From Pseudomonadota bacterium (GTDB lineage: Bacteria > Pseudomonadota > Gammaproteobacteria > Burkholderiales > Burkholderiaceae_E): 64,000 bases of DNA. Position numbers and translations under genes: made by a program. The DNA is taken from the NCBI GenBank assembly GCA_023389055.1, contig JAEWFA010000017.1, forward strand, positions 19,575 through 83,574, given 5' to 3'. A model generated the notes under the pieces. It saw only the letters and a program-made list of their open reading frames with translations. It had not been told where the DNA came from and ran no database searches. Position 1 is the stretch's first letter. Each line of letters opens with the position of its first letter. Shown here piece after piece: positions 9,406-18,100 of the stretch.

Positions 9406-9716
9406 TCATGCAGATCGGAAGCGGCACGATCTCGTTCAACCGGCATCGCAACGACGGCCCGCGGTCGCTGAAGTCCGAGGTGATCTTCGCCTCGCCGGTG
9501 ACGCAGGCGGCTGCGATGCTGCGCGGCTTCGACGTCGGCTTCTCGCCGCGCGACGACCACCATCTCGGCAACCTGGAAGTGCGACTCGAAGCGACGATCG
9601 ATCCGCTCGCACCGCAGCGCGTGAACGTCGAGGCGATCTTCGGGCTGCGCGACTGGTCGGGAAGCTGGGACGACAACTACGAGGGCGAGATCCACTTCAC
9701 CGTCGTGGCGGAGTGA
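9402..9716 (+). CDS. Small lectin-like domain protein, paralogue of the metallopeptidase N-terminus
   Basis: The 104-residue product starts at an ATG that overlaps the preceding TGA (ATGA, 9402-9405), so it is translationally coupled to the peptidase. Its core, FGLRDWSGSWDDNYEGEIHFTVVAE, parallels FGLRDWSGEWDDAYGGLIEWTVFAD in the peptidase, and the DDHHLGNLEVRLEA segment parallels EDHHLGRLIVELNA. The whole protein is therefore a stand-alone copy of that domain. The spacing of these motifs is reminiscent of H-type lectin domains; that fold assignment is an inference. It could be a binding subunit, a regulator or an inhibitor of the peptidase. Confidence 0.75.
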   Translation: MIMQIGSGTISFNRHRNDGPRSLKSEVIFASPVTQAAAMLRGFDVGFSPRDDHHLGNLEVRLEATIDPLAPQRVNVEAIFGLRDWSGSWDDNYEGEIHFTVVAE

Positions 9717-9731
9717 CCGCAGGCGCCCCGA

Positions 9732-10751
9732 TCACCGCACCGGGTCGTCGCGCTCGCCTCGCCTGGCCCGAAACGGATAGGCGCTGCCGCCCTTGCCCAC
9801 CGGCGCGATGCGCAACGACAACAGCATCGACGCCGCGAGAACGACGACCGTGACCGCCAGCGACCACGCGACCGGAATCTTGTATACGTCGATCAGCAGC
9901 ATCTTCGCGCCGATGAACACGAGCACGACCGCCAGCCCGTAGGTCAGCAGGTGGAAGCGCTCGTGCACGCCGGCGAGCAGGAAGTACATCGCGCGCAGGC
10001 CGAGGATCGCGAAGACGTTCGACGTCAGAACGATGAACGGATCGGTGGTGATCGCGAAGATCGCCGGAATCGAATCTACGGCGAAGACGACGTCGACGAT
10101 GCCGATCAGCAGGATCACGACGAGAAGCGGCGTCGCCATCCGCACCCCGTTCACCCGCGTGAAGAAACGCTCGCCGTCGTAGTCCGGCGAGACCTTCACG
10201 TGCCGCTTGATCCAGCGCAGCGCCGGGTTCGCTTCCAGGTCGGGTTCCTTTCCGGCCGCCCACCACATCTTCACGCCGGTGAAGACGAGGAATGCGCCGA
10301 AAAGGTACAGCACCCAATGGAAGCGCACGATGAGCCAGGCGCCGACGAGGATCATCGCCGCGCGCAGCACGAGCGCGCCGAGGATGCCGATCATCAGCAC
10401 GCGCTTCTGGAATTCGCCCGGCACCGCGAAATAGGTGAAGACCAGCAGGAAAACGAAGATGTTGTCGACGGCGAGCGCCTTCTCGACCAGATAGCCGGTG
10501 ACGAACTCGAGTGCCTTGTCGTTGGCGAGCGCCCGCGCGGCAGCGTCCGCCGAGGCGCCGCCGAGGTACCACCACAGCCAGCCGACGAAGACGAACGAAA
10601 CGGCGACCCAGACCAGCGACCAGAGCGCCGCCTCCTTCATCGAAACGGCATGCGCGCCCTGGCCCTTGAGCGCGAGGAAGTCGACCAGCAGCGCGACGGC
10701 GACGAACGCCGCGAACAGCGACCACATCAGCGCAGTGCCGATGCTCATCAT
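9732..10751 (-). CDS. terC: TerC family integral membrane protein (Alx-like, probable Mn2+ exporter)
   Basis: The product is 339 residues with about nine hydrophobic segments. Recognisable TerC elements include VDFLALKGQG near the start, VEKALAVDNIFVFLLVF with the conserved acidic residues, FTGVKMWW, and VDVVFAVDSIPAIFAITTDPFIVLTSNVFAILGLRAMYFLL. These acidic membrane motifs are thought to bind metal ions; Alx/TerC proteins export Mn2+. Two ATGs are adjacent at 10751 and 10748; AAGAGG at 10760-10765 (complement) serves either. A yybP-ykoY riboswitch precedes the gene, which supports the manganese role directly. The gene converges with the small lectin-like gene. Confidence 0.93.
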   Translation of the reverse strand: MMSIGTALMWSLFAAFVAVALLVDFLALKGQGAHAVSMKEAALWSLVWVAVSFVFVGWLWWYLGGASADAAARALANDKALEFVTGYLVEKALAVDNIFVFLLVFTYFAVPGEFQKRVLMIGILGALVLRAAMILVGAWLIVRFHWVLYLFGAFLVFTGVKMWWAAGKEPDLEANPALRWIKRHVKVSPDYDGERFFTRVNGVRMATPLLVVILLIGIVDVVFAVDSIPAIFAITTDPFIVLTSNVFAILGLRAMYFLLAGVHERFHLLTYGLAVVLVFIGAKMLLIDVYKIPVAWSLAVTVVVLAASMLLSLRIAPVGKGGSAYPFRARRGERDDPVR

Positions 10752-10794
10752 GGGGAGTGCCTCTTCGGCCCGCTTGGCGAGAACGGGCCCGTCG

Positions 10795-10946
10795 TGGAGA
10801 AGGCGCCGTCGTCGGTCTTGCCGGCCGGCGCGCTTCGCTGCGCCGGCCTGCGGCACCGGGATGCAATCGGCCGCCGCCCGCGACCGGATCCGTACTGACG
10901 ATACCGCAGCACGGGGATCGGAATCCCCGCGAGCTACTCCCCTTCG
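10795..10946 (-). promoter_or_regulatory. yybP-ykoY (Mn2+-sensing) riboswitch upstream of terC
   Basis: Read on the minus strand, the leader begins with GGGGAGTAG (10934-10942) and later has GGCAAGACCGACG (around 10809-10822), the two conserved blocks of the yybP-ykoY aptamer that form the metal-binding loops. Several GC-rich stems lie between them. Downstream, the arms GGCCCG and CGGGCC (10767-10789) can pair next to the AAGAGG ribosome site. No U-run follows, so control at translation is more likely than termination. The class senses Mn2+ and commonly precedes TerC/Alx or MntP exporters. Confidence 0.85.
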
Positions 10947-10958
10947 GAGGCAGGCGAA

Positions 10959-11675
10959 TTGGAACAGCGCGGGCGGGCCGCTGTCAAACGTGGGGCAATC
11001 GGCGGGCCGCAGGTATCGCCCCGACTCGACAACGTGCACCGCTTCATGGCCGGCGTCTATCTCGCCACCGGAATGATCAACTTCTGGGCGGGAGCGATCT
11101 ACGACATCGATTTCGAGTGGCTCGACGGCGTCGAGCGCAACCCGCACGGCCACGGATTCAGCGTCGTCGACCACATGACGCACGACGTCTACCGCGGACG
11201 CATGGCGTACTGGGCGCAATTCTACGAGCGACTGTTCGGCTTTCGAGAGATTCGCTACTTCGACATCGAAGGCGAGTACACGGGCCTGACGTCGAAGGCG
11301 ATGACTGCACCCGACAGGAAGATTCGCATCCCGCTGAACGAGGAGTCGGGCCGGGGGTCGGGGCAGATCGAAGAGTTCCTGATGCAGTTCAACGGCGAGG
11401 GAATCCAGCACATCGGGCTGCTCACCGACGACCTGTCCGCGAGCGTCGACAGCCTGCAGATGGCCGGCGGCCCGGTAATGAGCGCGCCCAACGACATCTA
11501 CTACGAGATGCTCGAGGAGCGGCTGCCGGGCCACGGCGAGAACGTCGACGAGCTGCGCGCACGCGGCATCCTGCTCGACGAGGGCTTCGGCGAGGGGAAC
11601 TTCAAGGCGTTGTTCGAGTCGATGGAGCGCGATCGGATCCGGCGAGGGGTTCTGGAGGCAGACAAGCACGCGTGA
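10959..11675 (+). pseudogene. hpd: 4-hydroxyphenylpyruvate dioxygenase remnant (N-terminus and iron-ligand segment missing)
   Basis: From IYDIDFEWLDGVERNP onwards the 238-residue frame matches the catalytic half of bacterial HPPD: VDHMTHDVYRGRMAYW (first iron His), FREIRYFDIEGEYTGLTSKA, IRIPLNEES, QIEEFLMQFNGEGIQHIGLLTDDL (second His) and GFGEGNFKALFESMERDRIRRGVL. Two parts are missing. About 150 residues of the N-terminal half are replaced by an unrelated stretch. In addition, RGILLD runs directly into EGFGEGNF, skipping about 30 residues that normally contain FFEFIQRKGD with the third iron ligand (Glu). The frame stays open, but the product could not hold Fe(II) in the normal way. The family converts 4-hydroxyphenylpyruvate to homogentisate in tyrosine breakdown. 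It may be a dead gene or have a new role. Confidence 0.85.
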
Positions 11676-11770
11676 GCGCCAACGCACGAACCGGGTTGCA
11701 CCGACGATGACGGCCCGCAGGCGCGCGGCTACACTAATCGCGCCATCCGGCACGAGAGACGGAGACGCCC

Positions 11771-12667
11771 ATGACATCGCTCAGGCATACGGCCCTCTTC
11801 GCAGGGCTGCTGTTCACGTGCGCAGCCGCGCACGCACAGGCGCTCACCGGCACGCTGCAGAAGGTGAAGGAAACCGGTTCGATCACCGTGGGTTACCGCG
11901 AGTCGTCGATTCCGTTCTCCTACCTTGACAACACCGGCAAGCCGATCGGCTACGCCATGGAGCTCTGCGCGAAGATCGTCGACGCGGTCAAGGCCGAACT
12001 GAAGATGCCCGACCTGAAGGTGAACTACTCGCCGGTCACGTCGAGCAACCGCATCCCGCTGCTGGAAAACGGCACGATCGACCTCGAGTGCGGCTCCACC
12101 ACGAATTCGGTCGCACGGCAGAAGCAGGTCGCGTTCGGGCCGACGTACTTCGTGATCAACGTCAGCGCGGCGGTGAAGAAGGATTCCGGCGTCGACCGCT
12201 TCGAGCAATTGAAGGGCAAGACGATCGTCACGACGTCGGGCACCACGTCGGTCCCTCTGTTGAAGAACTACGAGAAGACCGAAGACGCAGCCTTCAAGGA
12301 GATCTACGGCAAGGACCACGCCGAGAGCTTCCTGCTGATGGCAGACGGACGCGCGGTGGCCTTCGTGATGGACGACATCCTGCTGGCGGGACAGATCGCG
12401 AACTCGAAGGATCCTTCCGCGTACAAGATCCTGCCAGGGTCGCTGCGCAGCGAGCCGTACAGCATGATGCTGCGCAAGAACGATCCGCAGTTCAAGGCTT
12501 TGGTCGACAAGACGATCGACGCCGTGATGAAGTCGGGCGAGATCCACAAGATCTACGCGAAGTGGTTCACCAGCCCGATTCCGCCGAAGGGCATCAACCT
12601 GAACTTCGCCGAGAACGAGGCGAACAAGGAAGCGTTCGCGCATCCGAACGACAAGGGCGTCGAGTAA
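11771..12667 (+). CDS. gltI: Glutamate/aspartate ABC transporter substrate-binding protein
   Basis: The product is 298 residues with a Sec signal peptide (LFAGLLFTCAAAHA, cleavage probably after AHA near residue 23). The mature protein is a type-II periplasmic binding protein of the GltI group: ITVGYRESSIPFSYLDNTGKPIGYAMELC, NRIPLLENGTIDLECGSTTNS, GKTIVTTSGTTSV and the KDHAESFLLMADGRAVAFVMDD region. It captures glutamate/aspartate-type amino acids in the periplasm and delivers them to the permease pair encoded downstream. It is the first gene of a four-gene transporter operon and is separated from gltJ by 67 bases, as often seen where the binding protein is made in excess. Confidence 0.93.
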   Translation: MTSLRHTALFAGLLFTCAAAHAQALTGTLQKVKETGSITVGYRESSIPFSYLDNTGKPIGYAMELCAKIVDAVKAELKMPDLKVNYSPVTSSNRIPLLENGTIDLECGSTTNSVARQKQVAFGPTYFVINVSAAVKKDSGVDRFEQLKGKTIVTTSGTTSVPLLKNYEKTEDAAFKEIYGKDHAESFLLMADGRAVAFVMDDILLAGQIANSKDPSAYKILPGSLRSEPYSMMLRKNDPQFKALVDKTIDAVMKSGEIHKIYAKWFTSPIPPKGINLNFAENEANKEAFAHPNDKGVE

Positions 12668-12734
12668 GCGCAGTCGCGGCCGGATCCCGGTAGCGTCTCG
12701 CGCCGACCTCCGATCCGGCCGGCGCCCCCGATCC

Positions 12735-13466
12735 GTGCTCGACTTCCTCTCCATCTTCGGTCAGGAGACCCCGGACGGCGATGCGACGTGGGCAATGTCG
12801 CTGCTGTCCGGGCTCGAGTTCACGCTCGTGCTCGTCGTCCTGTCGTGGATCCTCGCGATGGCGATCGGCTCGTTGCTCGGCGTGCTGCGAACGACGGATC
12901 GCCGATGGATCGTCGCCTTCGGCGATGCCTGGGTCGAGCTGTTCCGCAACATCCCGCTGCTGGTGCAGTTCTTCCTCTGGTACTTCGTCGTTCCCGAGTT
13001 CATCCCGCCGCTCAAGCGCGTGGCGATCGAGATGGACCCGACCACCTTCCAGCTGATCGTGTCGGTCGTCTGCCTGGGGCTGTTCACGTCGGCGCGAATC
13101 GCCGAGCAGGTGAAGTCGGGCATCCTGTCGCTGCCGCGCGGCCAGCGGATGGCCGGCTACGCGCTCGGCCTCACCCAGGCGCAGACCTACCGCCACGTGC
13201 TGCTGCCGATGGCCTTTCGCATCGTCGTGCCGCCGCTCACCTCCGAGTCGATGAACCTCGTCAAGAACTCGGCGGTGGCCTATTCGATCGGACTGGCGGA
13301 ACTTTTCTTTCGCACGCGCGAAATGGGCGAGATGACTTTCCAGTACTTCGCCGCCTTCGCCGCCGCCACCGTGCTGTACGTGATCGTGGCGCTCGTCATC
13401 AACCGAGTGTTCGCGTGGATCGAACGGGCGACGGCCGTCCCCGGTTACCTCGGCGGTAAACGCTAG
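12735..13466 (+). CDS. gltJ: Amino-acid ABC transporter permease (GltJ-type)
   Basis: The 243-residue inner-membrane protein starts at GTG 12735. It carries the His/Glu/Gln permease signature: an opening membrane helix (SLLSGLEFTLVLVVLSWILAMAIGSLLG), then ELFRNIPLLVQFFLWYFVVPEFIP, and the EAA-like loop RGQRMAGYALGLTQAQTYRHVLLPMAFRIVVPPLTSESMNLVKNSAV, which contacts the ATPase. It pairs with the next permease to form the channel. The gene ends 9 bases before gltK, so the two are almost certainly co-translated. Confidence 0.92.
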   Translation: MLDFLSIFGQETPDGDATWAMSLLSGLEFTLVLVVLSWILAMAIGSLLGVLRTTDRRWIVAFGDAWVELFRNIPLLVQFFLWYFVVPEFIPPLKRVAIEMDPTTFQLIVSVVCLGLFTSARIAEQVKSGILSLPRGQRMAGYALGLTQAQTYRHVLLPMAFRIVVPPLTSESMNLVKNSAVAYSIGLAELFFRTREMGEMTFQYFAAFAAATVLYVIVALVINRVFAWIERATAVPGYLGGKR

Positions 13467-13475
13467 GCTCCTGCG

Positions 13476-14162
13476 ATGAGCGCCTTCGACTGGGAATCGA
13501 TCGTCGGCGCGATGCCCTTCCTGATGCAGGGCCTCGCGTACACGGTGCAGCTCACCGTGATTGCCGCGATCGGCGGCACGCTGTGGGGGATCGCTCTGGC
13601 GCTCGCGCGCCTGTCGAGCATCGCGCCGCTCGCGTGGCTGGCGGCCGCCTACGTGAACCTGATGCGCTCGATCCCGCTGCTACTCGTCATCTTCTGGTTC
13701 TACTTCCTCGTGCCGGTGATCCTGCAGTGGATAAGCGGCTCGCCGTATCCGCCGCGCATCGGTGCCGACCGCTCCGCCTACGTCACGTTCATCCTGTTCG
13801 AAGGCGCGTATTTCTGCGAGATCGTTCGCGCCGGCATCCAGAGCATCCCGAAAGGCCAGCTCGGCGCGGCCTACGCGATCGGGCTGAACTACGCGCAGGC
13901 GATGCGCCTGGTCGTCCTGCCGCAGGCGCTGCGCAACATGCTCCCGGTGCTGCTGACGCAGACCATCGTGCTGTTCCAGGACGTCTCGCTGGTGGCGCTG
14001 CTCAACGTCACGGACCTCGTCGGCGCCGCCGTGAAGATCGCGCAGCGCGACAGCCGGATCGTCGAGATGTATACGCTGGTGGCGGTGATCTACTTCGTGC
14101 TGAGCTACGCGCTGTCGCGCTCGGTGAAGGCGCTGGACCGGCGCATCGCCATCGTTCGTTGA
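13476..14162 (+). CDS. gltK: Amino-acid ABC transporter permease (GltK-type)
   Basis: The 228-residue product is the second permease of the transporter. Typical features are LMQGLAYTVQLTVIAAIGGTLWGIALA, the MRSIPLLLVIFWFYFLVP segment, EGAYFCEIVRAGIQSIPKGQLGAAYAIGLNYAQ and the coupling loop ending VVLPQALRNMLPVLLTQTIVLFQDVSL. It sits between gltJ (9-base gap) and the ATPase gene (19-base gap). Confidence 0.92.
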   Translation: MSAFDWESIVGAMPFLMQGLAYTVQLTVIAAIGGTLWGIALALARLSSIAPLAWLAAAYVNLMRSIPLLLVIFWFYFLVPVILQWISGSPYPPRIGADRSAYVTFILFEGAYFCEIVRAGIQSIPKGQLGAAYAIGLNYAQAMRLVVLPQALRNMLPVLLTQTIVLFQDVSLVALLNVTDLVGAAVKIAQRDSRIVEMYTLVAVIYFVLSYALSRSVKALDRRIAIVR

Positions 14163-14181
14163 ACCCACCGGGCGTCCCCAC

Positions 14182-14922
14182 ATGCCGATGATCGACATCC
14201 GCGCCGTGAGCAAGTGGTACGGCGACTTCCAGGTGCTCACCGACTGCACGACCCACGTCGAGAAGGCCGAGGTGGTCGTCGTGTGCGGGCCTTCCGGCTC
14301 GGGGAAATCCACGCTGATCAAATGCGTCAACGCGCTCGAGCCCTTCGAGCAAGGGGACATCCTCGTCGACGGGATCTCGCTCACCGCTCGCGACACGAAC
14401 CTGCCCAAGTTGCGCGCACGGGTGGGCATGGTGTTCCAGCACTTCGAACTCTTCCCGCACCTGTCGGTGCTCGCCAACCTGAACCTCGCGCAGGTGAAAG
14501 TGCTGGGCCGCAGCAGGGACGACGCAACGAAAAAGGCGATCCACTACCTCGAGCGCGTCGGCCTGGCCTCGCAGCGCGACAAGTTCCCGGGCCAGCTCTC
14601 CGGCGGCCAGCAGCAGCGCGTGGCGATCGCCCGCGCGCTGTGCATGGACCCGATCGCGATGCTCTTCGACGAGCCCACGTCGGCGCTCGATCCGGAGATG
14701 GTCGGCGAGGTCCTCGACGTGATGGTCCGCCTGGCGAAGGAAGGCATGACGATGATGGTCGTCACGCACGAAATGGGCTTCGCGCGCAGCGTGTCGGATC
14801 GCGTCGTGTTCATGGACGCGGGCCGCATCGTCGAGGACTGCAAGACCAGCGAGTTCTTCGGGAATATCGAGGCACGCAGCGAACGGGCGCGGCATTTCCT
14901 CGGGAAGATTCTGGCGCACTGA
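14182..14922 (+). CDS. gltL: Amino-acid ABC transporter ATP-binding protein (GltL-type)
   Basis: The product is 246 residues. It has Walker A GPSGSGKST (Lys42), Q-loop VFQHFELFPHLSV, the ABC signature LSGGQQQRVAIARAL, Walker B AMLFDEPTSALDPEM and the switch His in VVTHEMGFA. It powers the GltJ/GltK channel. The rest of the operon lies immediately upstream, and no further gene follows on this strand. The 180 bases after it contain only GC-rich sequence with no recognisable feature before the convergent helicase gene. Confidence 0.95.
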   Translation: MPMIDIRAVSKWYGDFQVLTDCTTHVEKAEVVVVCGPSGSGKSTLIKCVNALEPFEQGDILVDGISLTARDTNLPKLRARVGMVFQHFELFPHLSVLANLNLAQVKVLGRSRDDATKKAIHYLERVGLASQRDKFPGQLSGGQQQRVAIARALCMDPIAMLFDEPTSALDPEMVGEVLDVMVRLAKEGMTMMVVTHEMGFARSVSDRVVFMDAGRIVEDCKTSEFFGNIEARSERARHFLGKILAH

Positions 14923-15101
14923 GGGGGGCGGTGGCGGTGGGGGCTGCGTTCGGCGGCGGCGGTGCTGCCCCTGCCTTGCGGCTGCCGCTGCGGGTGCAGT
15001 TTGCTGCGCCCGAGTTGCCGCGAGACGCGGGAGGCGGGAGGCTCAGAGCCGCGCCGAGGGGGCCAGGGGTCCACGGGCTGTGCCCAGTGCCCAGCGCCCG
15101 A

Positions 15102-18100
15102 TCACACCGCCTCGTCCCGCCCGCCTCCCTGCACCGCCGCCTCCACCAACACCACTTCCCACCGATCCACTCGCACCGACGGGAGGTACTCGGGCGGCGT
15201 CTGCTCGCGCGCACGCACCATCACGCCGGTGACCTTCGCCGCGTAGGCACCGTCTCGCAGCGTGGCGTTCTTCGACAGACGCCCGATGGTCGCGCCGCCG
15301 GGCGTCTTCAGCACTCCGTCCGAAAGGCAAACCGGATCACCCGTCTGCACCGCGGAAAGATCACGATGCACGCGGTTCATCGCCGGACTGCGCCCCGCAT
15401 AACCGAGATCGACGTCGGCCGGCCCGAGCGAGACATAGCGCGTCTGCAGCGCCTCCCGATGCGCAGGCGCCTCGGGCCGCAGCGCGGCTACGCCGTCGCA
15501 ATCGTGCAGGTCGTCCAGCAGTCCCTGCGGTCCGTGCCTGCTGCGAAACACCGTCAACGTCTCTTTCGCGCGCGTCATCGCCACGTACAGCAGCCGCCGC
15601 TCGTCGTCACCACTGCCCCAATCGCCGCAGTCCATCACGATCACGTGGCGGAACTCGAGGCCCTTGGCGCGGTGCGCGGTCATCAGGCGCAGCGCGTCGA
15701 CCGCGCCGTCGCGGCGGGCGGCGCCGGCGCTCTCGTAGAACCAATCGGCGATCTCGCGCAGCGGCAGGCGCGCCTTCGGATACGCGAGCATCAGGTCGAG
15801 TCCTGCCGCGCAGAGGTCCTGCCACGCGGAATTCGTCGGTTGCGCGCGCAGCCGCCTGCGCAGCCAGCGCACGAGCGCCGTCACCGGCAGCAGCGGGCGC
15901 CGACGGCCGAGTACGACGTCGAGCACGCAACGCCCTTCGCGCGTCTGCATCACCGAGATCTCGGCCGACGCGTCTCGCGCCATCGAACAACGGATGCCTT
16001 CGATCTCGCACAGCGCGCGCAGCGGTTCGAGCGACGCATGCGTGCGGGCGAGCACGGCGATGTCGCCGAGCGCTGCGCCGGGATCGAGCCGACGGATGCG
16101 GCCGATCTCCGCAGCCGCGAGTTGCGCCTGGCGGTTCGCGTCGGGCGGCGCGTCGATCAACCGCGCGCGCCCGTCGTGCTCGGCATCGAGCGTGCTCCAC
16201 CGGCCCCCCGGCGGCTCGTTGGCGCGCCGCGCATCGATGCGGATCGGGTGATCCACCTTCATCCGCTCGCGCGCCGGCTGGATCACGTGGTTGGCCGCCG
16301 CGACGATGTGCTGCGACGAGCGGTAGTTCTCGACGAGCCACGCGATCTCGGCGTCGTAGTCCTCGCGGAACCGCCGGATGAACTCGACGCTTGCGCCGTT
16401 GAACGCGTAGATGTTCTGGTCGTCGTCGCCCACCGCCATGATGCTCAGTCGACCGTCCGCGTCGGGCAGGCGTCGCCCGGCCAGCGCGCTCACCAGCTCG
16501 TACTGCCTGGCGTCGATGTCCTGGTATTCGTCGACGAAGATGTACTCGTAGCCGGCGAGCAGCCGGTCGCGCGCCTCGTCGGCGTCGCCCAGTGCGTCGG
16601 TGCGGCCTTCGAGCAGGTCGACCGCGTCGCGCAGCAACCGATCGAAGTCGATCTTCGCTCCGCGCAGTTCGGCCGCCGCCAGGCTCGTTCCGGTCAGGCG
16701 CAGCGCCAGCGCATGATGCGTCATCACCGTCACGCCCCAGGCGTCGTCGCCGACCAGCGAGAAAAGCCTGCGACGCAACTCGGCGGCGGCGCTGCGGTTG
16801 AAGGCGAGCGCGATGATGCGCGCCGGTGCCACCCGCCGCACGCGCAACAGCCACGCGATGCGGTGCACGAGCACGCGCGTCTTGCCCGCGCCGGGTCCGG
16901 CGAGCACGAGGTGGTTGCCGCGGTCCGGTTTCATGACCAGCCGCTGCTGCGCCGGGTTGCGCAGCCGGTCGACGATGCGGCGGTACGACTCGGCGGTGGT
17001 CGCCAGCTCGAGCAGTTCGGTGCGTCCGGCGAACCACTCCTTCACGAAGCGACGACGCGGCCACGTGAAGTACGCGGCCGTCAGCGCCAGCGCTGCGGCT
17101 GCCTTCTGCGCGCCGAGCTTCGCGTACTCGTGCATCACGTGCGTCTGGAAGGTGCGCTCTCGATAGTGTTCGGCGAGCGGCGCGAAATCCTCTTTGCGAA
17201 AGCGCCGCTTCGCCTCGGCCGCGTCCAGTTCGATCGTCATCGCGGCGCGAAACACCGCCCGGCCCTTGTCGAGCTGGATGACGTCGTTCTCGTGCAGCCA
17301 CAACAGCGCGTGCTCGAGCGCAACGGCCGGATCGCGCAGGCTCGCGCGCAGCGCGAGGTCGGCGTCGATCGCGTCGAGCAACTCCCTGGCCTTGCACTCG
17401 ACGAGCACGTTGGCCTGGCGCGTGTCGGTCGGCAACCTCGCGAGGAGCGCGGCGAGCACGACGCGCGCCGTGGCCTGGCGCTTTTCGCAGATCTCGCGGA
17501 TCTCGCGCCAGCGTCGGTGCAACTCGACGCGCAGGCTGTCGGCGCCGATGCGGCGTGCCTGCATCGACGCGCGCCGGTTGCCGTCCGAGCCGAACGATTC
17601 GGCTAGCGACCGGAGGCACTTGTGCAGCCGCTGCGGATGGACCTGCGGGTCTCCGACGTCGAGCGCGAGGCGCCGCCGCAGTTCCGAGCACATCGCTCGC
17701 ACGCCGAGCAATTGCGGCGCGTCGTCGACGACGGCATCGGGAGCGAGCTCGGCCATCAGCTCGAGCAGCGCGCGCTCGAAACGCACGAGCCGGTCGAGCG
17801 CATGATCGGACGCTCCGGTCACGCCTTTGCTAACCAACGCGGTGAGTCCGAGGTCGTTGGCCAGGATGCCGAGCTGCTCGAGGCCGCACAGGATGCGAAA
17901 ACAGTCCTTGTGGTCGATCCCCGCGGCGACCTGCAGGTCGTCGGTGCTCAGGCCTGCCGGCGTCTCGCAGCGATAGAGCGCCGTGGCCACGGCTTCATAG
18001 CGCACGCGATCTTCGTTCTTCAGCCCGGCGGCGCGGATGCGCACGAGCGCCTCGCCCAGCTTCGGCATTCGCAGGCTCGTCGGAAAGACGCGGCTGCGGT

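Noticed and set aside
14923..15101. A small gene or terminator after gltL
   Set aside because: The sequence is low-complexity GC-rich with no motif or stem followed by T residues.
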